Positions 1 through 5,662 of a DNA stretch of 10,601 nucleotides are shown here, one piece after another. The notes below the pieces were generated by a model, which saw only the letters and a program-made list of their open reading frames with translations, was not told where the DNA came from and searched no databases. Each line of letters starts with the position of its first letter. Position 1 is the first letter of the stretch. This DNA comes from Rubrivivax sp. GTDB taxonomy: Bacteria > Pseudomonadota > Gammaproteobacteria > Burkholderiales > Burkholderiaceae_C. The translations under genes were made by a program, and so were the position numbers. The stretch spans positions 1-10,601 of the forward strand of contig JAUYAJ010000356.1 of assembly GCA_030693565.1 (NCBI GenBank). The letters are read 5' to 3'.

Positions 1-528
1 GTGGCGCTGCTGCGGGTGCCGGTGGCGCGGCCGCCGGGGCTGATCTTTGAGCCGCTGCTCAGCGAACCGGCGGTGCTGGCCATGCCGGTCGACCATGCGC
101 TGGCCAGCCGCTATGCCGAAGGCGAGGCGGTGCCGCTGGGCGCACTGAACGGCGAGCCGCTGATCCTGGTGCGCCGCCCCGGCGCGCCGGGCCTGTACGC
201 CAACTTGCTGGCATTGCTGGTGCAGCAACGCGCGCAAGTCCGGGTGGTGGCCGAAGTCGACCGCATGATGACCAACCTGAACCTGGTGGCCTCGGGCGCC
301 GGGCTCACCGTGGTGCCGGCGTCGATGCAAGGCGTGCATCCGCATTCCATCACCTACCGCCAGCTGCCGCCCGGGTGCGGGCTGGAGGTGCCGCTGACGC
401 TGGGCTACCGGCGCGACGACGAGCAGGCGGTGACCGCCACCTTGCTGGCGCTGGCGCGACGCATCGCCGGCGCGCCAGCGGCCACGGACAGCGCGGCGCC
501 GCAGACGGCCACCGCCGCAGTCACGTGA
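1..528 (+). CDS. LysR-type transcriptional regulator, C-terminal effector-binding domain (5' end outside window)
   Basis: The reading frame is open from the first base, so this is the 3' part of a longer gene; the GTG at base 1 is probably an internal Val. The 175 visible residues look like the second half of a LysR substrate-binding domain: a FEPLLSEPAVLAMPVDHALA segment (residues 16-35), the hinge strand GEPLILVRRPG, and the typical VASGAGLTVVPASMQ stretch near residues 96-110. The N-terminal winged helix-turn-helix is not in the window. LysR proteins bind a small-molecule co-inducer and control nearby metabolic or transport genes. Here the next gene is a solute-binding protein starting in a 4-base overlap on the same strand, which fits joint expression and suggests, as inference, that regulator and transporter component respond to the same organic acid. 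The ligand cannot be read from the sequence. The last 15 or so residues are Ala/Thr-rich and probably disordered. Confidence 0.88.
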   Translation: MALLRVPVARPPGLIFEPLLSEPAVLAMPVDHALASRYAEGEAVPLGALNGEPLILVRRPGAPGLYANLLALLVQQRAQVRVVAEVDRMMTNLNLVASGAGLTVVPASMQGVHPHSITYRQLPPGCGLEVPLTLGYRRDDEQAVTATLLALARRIAGAPAATDSAAPQTATAAVT

Positions 529-1535
529 GACCCAGCCGCCGCCGCCTGCTCGCGAGCGCTGCCGGCGCACTGGTGGCGGCGCGTACCTGGGCGCAGCCTG
601 CAGCCAGGCGGCCGATCCGGCTGGTTGTTGCCTATCCACCGGGCGGCCTGAGCGACGAGACCGCGCGCGAACTGGCCGAGCGCATGGGCCCCTTGCTGGG
701 CGCCAGCGTGCAGGTCGAATACCGGCCCGGTGCCGCCGGCGCGCTGGCGATGGAGGCGCTGGCGCGCGCAGCGCCCGATGGGCTGAGCTTGGTCTATTCG
801 GCGATCAGCCCGCTGACCGTGCTGCCGCACCTGGGCCCGCAGCGCTTCGACCCGCTGCGCGACATCGCGCCGGTGAGCGCGGTGATGGCCACGCCGGTGC
901 TGGTGGTGGGCACGCCGGCGCTGGCGGCGAGCCGCTTCGAGCAGGTGATCGACCTCGGGCGCAGCGGCAGCACTCACTTGCGCTGGGCCAGTTCGGGCGT
1001 GGCCACCACCGGCCACCTGGTGCTTGAACATGTGCGCCGCCTCAGCGGCGCCGCCATCACGCATGTGCCCTACAAAGGCGGCGGCCAGCAGATCAACGAC
1101 GCGCTGGCCGGGCACTTCGAACTGCTGTCGACCAACATGGCCCGGCTGCAGCTGGACTACGTGCGCCAGGGCCGGCTGAAAGCGCTGGCAGTGGGCGCGC
1201 CGGCGCGGCTGGCGGCGCTGCCCGACACACCGACGCTGGCCGAGCTGGGTTATGCCGAGGCCAACCTGTCGTCGGTGTTCGGCGTCTTCGCGCCCGGGGC
1301 GACACCGGCGCCGGAGCTCGATCGCCTGAACGCGGCGCTGCAGCGCGCGTTGCAGGCCGGCGAACTGCGCGAGCGGATGATGGCCGCGGGCAGTCTGCCG
1401 CTGGGCGGTTCACGCGAGTCGTTCGCCAACCTGATCGCCGCCGAGTCACGTTCGCAGGCGCGGCTGATCCAGTCGCTGCAAGCGGTGTTCGACGTTCAGC
1501 CGGGTGGCGGGGCACCGGCGCCGGGGCGGCGCTGA
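525..1535 (+). CDS. Bug/TctC-family tripartite tricarboxylate transporter substrate-binding protein
   Basis: A 336-residue protein, normal length for the Bug (Bordetella uptake gene) family of periplasmic binding proteins, which capture carboxylates for TTT transporters or act as orphan sensors. I chose the GTG at 525: it begins a Tat-like or Sec signal peptide (SRRRLLASAAGALVAA, cleavage probably near A23), directly followed by the family opening RPIRLVVAYPPGG with a downstream SDETAR. Other family landmarks are the THVPYKGGGQQINDALAG stretch, which contributes to the ligand pocket, and LPDTPTLAELGY. No purine-rich ribosome-binding site precedes the GTG, but it overlaps the TGA of the LysR gene (GTGA), so translation is probably by re-initiation. 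No TctA/TctB membrane genes follow, so it may be an orphan Bug protein, as is common in Burkholderiales. The last residues (PAPGRR) and the stop lie inside a dispersed repeat. The substrate is unknown. Confidence 0.92.
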   Translation: MRPSRRRLLASAAGALVAARTWAQPAARRPIRLVVAYPPGGLSDETARELAERMGPLLGASVQVEYRPGAAGALAMEALARAAPDGLSLVYSAISPLTVLPHLGPQRFDPLRDIAPVSAVMATPVLVVGTPALAASRFEQVIDLGRSGSTHLRWASSGVATTGHLVLEHVRRLSGAAITHVPYKGGGQQINDALAGHFELLSTNMARLQLDYVRQGRLKALAVGAPARLAALPDTPTLAELGYAEANLSSVFGVFAPGATPAPELDRLNAALQRALQAGELRERMMAAGSLPLGGSRESFANLIAAESRSQARLIQSLQAVFDVQPGGGAPAPGRR

Positions 1536-1670
1536 CGCAGGGGCATTGCCGCAGCGCGGTGCCAGGGCGTGAACTCGTTCTGCCCGTCGCCATGGCGCTC
1601 ACTCTTGGGGTCCGGGTCGAGGCGGTGGCCCGCATCATGCGGAGCGTGGGTATGGCGGCCTTGTCCGCCG
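1515..1670 (+). repeat. Dispersed direct repeat, copy 1
   Basis: This stretch aligns with 2623-2773 in the same orientation. By hand, 1515-1610 matches 2623-2718 without gaps at 85 of 96 positions, including a 32-base identical core (1560-1591 versus 2668-2699). Copy 1 then has 5 extra bases, an identical 11-base block follows (1618-1628 versus 2721-2731), and the rest (1629-1670) falls to about 70%. The left part starts with the 10-base palindrome CCGGCGCCGG. Copy 1 covers the last six codons and stop of the Bug gene and most of the gap to the convergent cyclophilin gene. No terminal inverted repeats or target duplications are visible. It may be a family of intergenic repeats present elsewhere in the genome; within the window only two copies are seen. 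Confidence 0.85.
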
Positions 1671-1682
1671 CGGGCGTGTGCC

Positions 1683-2396
1683 TTAGCGCAGCTGTTTGGC
1701 CCAGTACAGCAAGACCTCGGTGGCCGGGGTCTCGGCGCCGGCATAGAGCTGAGGCTCGGCACTGATGGCGTCGATGGTGCTCAGTCCCGAGATGACCCGA
1801 CCGAACACGGCATAGCCGTTGCCGGTGGTGTCGCAACTGGTGCGGCCGTGGTCGAGGCAGGCGCTGTTGTCCACGCTGTTGACATAGAACTGCGAGGTGG
1901 CGCTGTTGGGCACCGAGGTGCGTGCCATGGCGATCGTGCCGCGCACATTGGACAAGCCGTTGTTGCTCTCCAGCACGATGGCCGAGCGCAAACCGGTCTT
2001 GGCCACACTGCCGGTAATGAAGCCACCGCCTTGCACCACGAAGCCGGGCACCACGCGATGGAACAGGGTGCTGGTGTAGAAGCCTTCGTTTACATACTGC
2101 AGGAAGTTCGCCACCGTCACCGGGGCCTTGACGCTCTCGAGCTCGATGACGATCTCGCCCTTGCTGGTCAGCAGGCAGACCGTGGCGGCCGCGCTGCTGG
2201 CGGTGGAGGCCGCGACGCCGGCCGCGCTGCAGCTGTTGGTCGGCGGGTTGGGCTGGGGATTGGGCGCCGGACGGCCTGAACTGGCCCCCGTGCCATCGCT
2301 GCCGCCACCACCGCCGCCGCAGGCGCTCACCAAGAACAGGGCGGCCAGAGCGCCGGCCAAGGGCGCACGGCGCGCCCACACAGTGATCATCGTCAT
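1683..2396 (-). CDS. Cyclophilin-type peptidyl-prolyl cis-trans isomerase, predicted lipoprotein
   Basis: A 237-residue protein that should catalyse cis-trans isomerisation of Xaa-Pro bonds in the cell envelope. Residues 1-25 form a lipoprotein signal: positive residues R9-R10, a hydrophobic stretch, and the lipobox VSAC with the lipidated Cys at 26. A Gly/Ser/Pro-rich linker runs to about residue 55. The cyclophilin domain (about 73-235) shows the active-site block LFHRVVPGFVVQGGGF with catalytic Arg114 and Gln122, then GTIAMAR, SQFYVN and GYAVFGRV. Four further cysteines (56, 74, 180, 188) could form disulfides; 180 and 188 sit in the loop where cyclophilin A carries its cyclosporin-contacting Trp. 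The ATG at 2396 gives a clean signal peptide and has a GAGG about 11 bases upstream; the frame stays open further upstream but without family similarity. It is a single gene, convergent with the Bug gene and bracketed by two repeat copies. The domain is certain; outer versus inner membrane location is not. Confidence 0.93.
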   Translation of the reverse strand: MTMITVWARRAPLAGALAALFLVSACGGGGGGSDGTGASSGRPAPNPQPNPPTNSCSAAGVAASTASSAAATVCLLTSKGEIVIELESVKAPVTVANFLQYVNEGFYTSTLFHRVVPGFVVQGGGFITGSVAKTGLRSAIVLESNNGLSNVRGTIAMARTSVPNSATSQFYVNSVDNSACLDHGRTSCDTTGNGYAVFGRVISGLSTIDAISAEPQLYAGAETPATEVLLYWAKQLR

Positions 2397-3126
2397 CGGA
2401 ACATCCACCTCGGAGAAAGCTGCCAGACACCAGACACGCCGTATTGTGGCTGGCGGCCACCTTGTCGGCGCTGGTGCGCTGTGAGCGGATGGCGCGGCTC
2501 GCCCCAGCCATGCACGGGTCGAACCCGGGCTCTGGATCGGGCAAGGAATGCTGCGCAACTGGCAACATGCAAGACCCTCAAAGACCTCAAAGCCGCTCGA
2601 CGTTCGGCCGGACGGCGCTGCGCCGGCGCCGGGGCGGCACTGATGCGGGCACGTTGCCGCAGCCCCTTGCCAGGGCGTGAACTCGTTCTGCCCGTCGCCT
2701 TGGCGCTCGCTCTTGGGGGCCGAGGCGGTGGACTGCATCGGTCGAAACGTGGGTTCGGTGGCTTTGGCCGCCGTCGCCAGGCTGTCGACGACGGCGCCGC
2801 GCGCCCGCTGGCCGGCTGATGTCGAAGGCGGTGTTGGCGCTTGCTGGCGCTCGGTTCAAGGCACTGCGCGAGTCCGGAAACCTGCATGGCCTCGCCGACG
2901 ATAGGCCACCGGGGGTCGACGCCGCGGCGGTCAGGGCGGGTACGCTGGGGTTGTTCAACTGCACGCCGCAGAAGGCGGGATCGCATGCTGGGTCCGGGAG
3001 TGTCGGGAGGTCACTTGGATGGCGGTGGTGGCACGCGGGATGTTGCGGTGCGCCGATGACGCCCCTGAGCCAACCGCCGCAGCGCTGACGGCCTTGCCGC
3101 GAAGCTGCCATCTGGTTTCGAACGCA
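2397..3126. other. 730-bp intergenic region containing repeat copy 2; no gene recognised
   Basis: This lies between the start of the cyclophilin gene and the end of the CcdB toxin gene, both on the minus strand. The 2623-2773 part is repeat copy 2. Open frames exist on both strands (for example 2819-3088 plus and 2587-3111 minus) but their translations are low-complexity Arg/Pro/Ala-rich or match nothing I recognise, and none has a good ribosome-binding site. The promoter of the cyclophilin gene should lie in 2397-2480, but no convincing -35/-10 pair stands out. The stretch 2774-3126 may be decayed sequence or a further part of the repeat element. Confidence 0.6.
2623..2773 (+). repeat. Dispersed direct repeat, copy 2
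   Basis: This is the second copy of the element at 1515-1670, in the same orientation, about 1.1 kb away and upstream of the cyclophilin gene. It shares the CCGGCGCCGG palindrome, the 32-base identical core (2668-2699) and the CGAGGCGGTGG block, and lacks 5 bases present in copy 1. On the minus strand both copies can be read through the core in the same frame, giving PKSER(H/Q)GDGQNEFTPW(H/Q). Some third-position changes are silent, but the flanking residues diverge, so coding is unproven. Confidence 0.85.
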
Positions 3127-3441
3127 CTAGATGCCCGACAGCACCGCGTCCATGGCTGACACCAGCGCACTGGCCTGTGCCGCCACGTTGTCCACCGGTC
3201 GCCGCAAAACCTTGGCCGGCAAAGGCGCGGCATAGTGCGCCAGTGCATGCAGGCGCTTGCCCTTGACCCTGATGACCGGACACAGCGATGTCGGCACCTT
3301 TCCCATGAATTCAAGAACGGCCAAGGGCATGGTCAGTCGCGTGGCCAGGGCATCGAGCAGGTCGCTCTGGACCACGACCACGTAGGGGATCCCGGTGGCC
3401 GCGCTGCTGCTCGGGTTGGCGAAAACGTCGTACTGGGCCAT
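3127..3441 (-). CDS. ccdB: CcdB-family toxin (predicted DNA gyrase inhibitor)
   Basis: A 104-residue protein matching CcdB in length (F-plasmid CcdB is 101) and along its whole sequence: MAQYDVFANP at the start, VVVVQSDLLDALATRLTMPL (residues 21-40, like the F-plasmid VDVQSDIIDTP..MVIPL), LCPVIRVKG (53-61), LPAKVLRRPVDNVAA and a C-terminal GI. CcdB traps DNA gyrase on DNA through GyrA. The ATG at 3441 starts 7 bases after the antitoxin stop, the usual antitoxin-first order, and gives the family N-terminus; an in-frame upstream extension would overlap the antitoxin. A weak GGTGA precedes it, so coupling to the antitoxin is likely. In F-plasmid CcdB the last three residues W99-G100-I101 are needed for gyrase poisoning; here they read S-G-I, so the Trp is absent. 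Whether it is still a gyrase poison is open. Confidence 0.92.
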   Translation of the reverse strand: MAQYDVFANPSSSAATGIPYVVVVQSDLLDALATRLTMPLAVLEFMGKVPTSLCPVIRVKGKRLHALAHYAAPLPAKVLRRPVDNVAAQASALVSAMDAVLSGI

Positions 3442-3448
3442 CGGATGG

Positions 3449-3718
3449 TCACCACGGGCGCAAGTCGGCACCCGGAATGCCATGCGTTTCAAAGCGGACG
3501 TTCTGGGCGGCGATCCAGTCGCCAAACTCGGCCTCGAACGCCTTCTTGCGCGCAGCGCTGCTGGCCTTGACTTGGTGGGCCTGCAGGGCTTGGTATTGCT
3601 CGACCGAGAGAATCACGCTGTCGAGCTGACCCGCCTTCTCCACGAACACCGGTTCGCGCTTGGCCTGGGCGCAGAGGCTGCCGAAACGGTTCTTGGCTTC
3701 GGTGGCGGTGACGCGCAT
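3449..3718 (-). CDS. Hybrid antitoxin: Phd/YefM-like N-terminus with CcdA-like C-terminus
   Basis: An 89-residue protein. Residues 1-46 (MRVTATEAKNRFGSLCAQAK, then VFVEKAGQLDSVILSVEQYQAL) have the Phd/YefM fold signature, which forms the DNA-binding and dimerisation half. The C-terminal third (about 57-89) instead resembles the toxin-wrapping tail of CcdA: an acidic amphipathic helix, then FETHGIPGADLRPW, comparable with F-plasmid CcdA ending RFIEMNGSFADENRDW. It should neutralise the CcdB encoded 7 bases downstream and repress the operon. The ATG at 3718 is chosen because AAGGAG lies 6 bases upstream; an in-frame TTG at 3733 would place the ribosome site inside the gene. Regulation is probably conditional autorepression at the palindrome over the -10 box. 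The domain swap is read by eye from motifs, and automated annotation would probably call it simply a type II antitoxin of the Phd/YefM family. Confidence 0.9.
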   Translation of the reverse strand: MRVTATEAKNRFGSLCAQAKREPVFVEKAGQLDSVILSVEQYQALQAHQVKASSAARKKAFEAEFGDWIAAQNVRFETHGIPGADLRPW

Positions 3719-3724
3719 GGGGAG

Positions 3725-3730
3725 CTCCTT
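3725..3730 (-). promoter_or_regulatory. Ribosome-binding site of the antitoxin gene
   Basis: On the minus strand the sequence reads AAGGAGCTCCCC followed by ATG: a perfect Shine-Dalgarno core with a 6-base spacer. It is the strongest ribosome site in the window and fixes the antitoxin start at 3718. By contrast the toxin start has only a weak site, which fits excess antitoxin synthesis. Confidence 0.85.
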
Positions 3731-3737
3731 CAATGAT

Positions 3738-3752
3738 TGGCCATTTTAGCCA
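3738..3752. promoter_or_regulatory. Imperfect palindrome, candidate operator of the toxin-antitoxin operon
   Basis: TGGCCATTTTAGCCA is an imperfect inverted repeat (TGGC..GCCA arms) that covers the predicted -10 box of the antitoxin promoter. Phd/YefM antitoxins bind short palindromes over their own promoters, so this is a plausible autorepression site. The assignment rests on symmetry and position alone. Confidence 0.5.
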
Positions 3753-3772
3753 TTGCGCGGCCGTGGGAGCAA
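3743..3772 (-). promoter_or_regulatory. Candidate sigma-70 promoter of the toxin-antitoxin operon
   Basis: On the minus strand, TTGCTC (3772-3767) is followed after 18 bases by TAAAAT (3748-3743), close to the consensus for both boxes. Transcription would start near 3736, just ahead of the AAGGAG ribosome site. The local A+T-richness contrasts with the G+C-rich surroundings. Confidence 0.55.
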
Positions 3773-4004
3773 GGAGCCGCGGCGTGACATGCAGTCAGCG
3801 GCGGAGCAGCCCTTCACAGGCAGCAGCGCCTGGTCGCAAGCAGAACCCAGCCCGCCAGTCCGCTGAGGCCGCCGACCGTTCCGCCGCAGCGCACCGAAAT
3901 CGCCGAACGCCGTGCAACAGCGCGCCGTCCTCATCCGTCTTGCCCGGCGACCCCGCCCAGCCCGCGTAATATGGTGCCGACCTTTCCTCACAGGCTGGCC
4001 GACC

Positions 4005-5651
4005 ATGAATCTCTACGAGCAAGACCTGGAACGCAGGGCCGCCAACTTCGTTGCGCTGTCGCCGGTGAGTTTTGTCGAACGCAGTGCCGAGGTCTTCGGC
4101 GACCTGACTTCGGTGGTGCATGGCGCGCGGCGCTACACCTGGGCGCAAACGCGCGAGCGTTCGGCGCGGCTGGCGGCGGCGCTGCGCGCGCTGGGCGTGC
4201 GCCGCCTCAGCACCGTGAGCGTGATGCTGTCCAACACGCCCGAGATGGTCGAGGCGCATTACGCGGTGCCGGCGCTCAACGCGGTGCTCAACACGCTCAA
4301 CACCCGGCTCGACGCGGCGCTCCTGGCCTGGCAGATGAACCACTGCGAGACCGAGGTGCTGATCACCGACCACGAGTTCGCGCCGCTGATCGGCCCGGCG
4401 CTGCGCCTGCTGCGCGACACCCATGGCCGGCAGCTCACGGTGATCGACGTCTGCAACAGCGAATACGGCGGGCCGGGCGAGCGCCTGGGCGAACATGAAT
4501 ACGAAGCGCTGCTGGCGGCGCATGCGCCGCTGGCGCGGCTGGATGGCCCGCAGGACGAGTGGGATGCGATCGCCGTCAGCTACACCTCGGGCACGACGGG
4601 CGACCCCAAGGGCGTGGTCACCCACCATCGCGGCGCCTACCTGAACGCGGTGTGCAACGCGTCGACCTGGACCTTGCCGCACTTCCCGGTCTACTTGTGG
4701 ACGCTGCCGATGTTCCACTGCAACGGCTGGTGTTTCCCGTGGACGGTGGCGATGCTGGGCGGCACCCATGTGTGCCTGCGCAAGGTCGAGGCGCGGGCGA
4801 TCCTGGACGCGATGCGCGAGTACGGCGTCGACCATTACTGCGCCGCGCCGATCGTGCACAACCTGATCGTCAACGCCGAGCCCGCGCTGCGCGAAGGCAT
4901 CAGCCAGCGGGTGCGCGGCATGGTCGCCGGCGCCGCGCCGCCGGCTGCGCTGATCGAGGGCATGGCGAAGATCGGTTTCGACATCACCCATGTCTACGGG
5001 TTGACCGAGGTCTACGGCCCGGCGGCGGTGGCCGTGAAGCGCCCTGAATGGGCGGCTCTGAGCCTGTCCGAACAGACGCGGCTGAACGGCCGCCAGGGCG
5101 TGCGCTACGCGCTGCAGGAAGGCATGACGGTGGGCGACCCCGAGACCTTGGCCGAAGTCCCGGCTGATGGTGAGACGATGGGCGAGATCCTGTTCCGCGG
5201 CAACATCGTGATGAAGGGCTACCTGAAGAACCCGGCGGCCACCGCCAAGGCTTTTGAAGGCGGCTGGTTCCACACCGGCGACCTGGCGGTGATCGAGGCT
5301 GACCGCTACGTCAAGATCCGCGACCGCAGCAAGGACGTGATCATCTCGGGCGGCGAGAACATCAGCTCGCTCGAGGTCGAGGACGCGCTGTACCGCCACC
5401 CGGCGGTGCTGGCTTGCGCGGTGGTGGCGCGGCCGGATGCGAAATGGGGCGAAACACCGATCGCCTTCGTCGAGCTCAAATCCGGCGCGGCTGTCGACGC
5501 TGCCGAGCTGGTGGCGCATTGCCGCGGCCTGCTGGCCAGCTACAAGCTGCCGCGCGAGATCCGCTTCGAGGCCATCCCGAAGACGGCCACAGGCAAGATC
5601 CAGAAGTTCCAGTTGCGCGAGCGCGCGAAGTCGTCGTCGGCCATCGAATAG
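4005..5651 (+). CDS. AMP-forming acyl-CoA synthetase
   Basis: A 548-residue ANL-superfamily enzyme that activates a carboxylic acid to acyl-AMP and then acyl-CoA in the cytoplasm. The domain order is complete: a large N-terminal domain with the phosphate-binding loop YTSGTTGDPKG (193-203), the acyl-pocket region LPMFHCNGWCFPW (234-246), YGLTE (331-335), TGD with its ATP-ribose Asp (424-426), the hinge RDRSKDVI (439-446), ISGGENISSLEVE, and a C-terminal PKTATGKIQKFQLR with the adenylation Lys at 531. It resembles the medium-chain/methylmercaptopropionate-type ligases (PRK08162-like) rather than long-chain FadD; the true substrate cannot be read. The ATG at 4005 gives the family N-terminus MNLYEQDL; the ribosome site is weak (AGG about 11 bases upstream). 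A TAATAT at 3967-3972 could be a -10 box but has no well-spaced -35. The next gene follows after 11 bases, so they form an operon. Confidence 0.95.
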   Translation: MNLYEQDLERRAANFVALSPVSFVERSAEVFGDLTSVVHGARRYTWAQTRERSARLAAALRALGVRRLSTVSVMLSNTPEMVEAHYAVPALNAVLNTLNTRLDAALLAWQMNHCETEVLITDHEFAPLIGPALRLLRDTHGRQLTVIDVCNSEYGGPGERLGEHEYEALLAAHAPLARLDGPQDEWDAIAVSYTSGTTGDPKGVVTHHRGAYLNAVCNASTWTLPHFPVYLWTLPMFHCNGWCFPWTVAMLGGTHVCLRKVEARAILDAMREYGVDHYCAAPIVHNLIVNAEPALREGISQRVRGMVAGAAPPAALIEGMAKIGFDITHVYGLTEVYGPAAVAVKRPEWAALSLSEQTRLNGRQGVRYALQEGMTVGDPETLAEVPADGETMGEILFRGNIVMKGYLKNPAATAKAFEGGWFHTGDLAVIEADRYVKIRDRSKDVIISGGENISSLEVEDALYRHPAVLACAVVARPDAKWGETPIAFVELKSGAAVDAAELVAHCRGLLASYKLPREIRFEAIPKTATGKIQKFQLRERAKSSSAIE

Positions 5652-5662
5652 GGGAGGGCGCC

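Noticed and set aside
375..524. Bug gene starting at the GTG at 375
   Set aside because: The extension is an Arg/Ala-rich shadow of the LysR frame and would bury the signal peptide; the GTG at 525 places it at the N-terminus.
1093..2568. 491-codon minus-strand frame across the Bug and cyclophilin genes
   Set aside because: It overlaps the Bug gene antisense and the cyclophilin gene out of frame; its Arg-rich translation is nonsense.
1515..2773. Composite transposon carrying the cyclophilin gene
   Set aside because: The two flanking repeats have no transposase, terminal inverted repeats or target duplications, and they have diverged.
3449..3733. TTG at 3733 as antitoxin start
   Set aside because: It would put the strong AAGGAG site inside the gene; the ATG at 3718, 6 bases after that site, gives the family N-terminus.
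3795..5519. 574-codon minus-strand open frame opposite the acyl-CoA synthetase
   Set aside because: Its His/Arg/Ala/Gln-rich translation has no family motif, and the opposite strand carries a complete enzyme. Long antisense frames are common in G+C-rich DNA.
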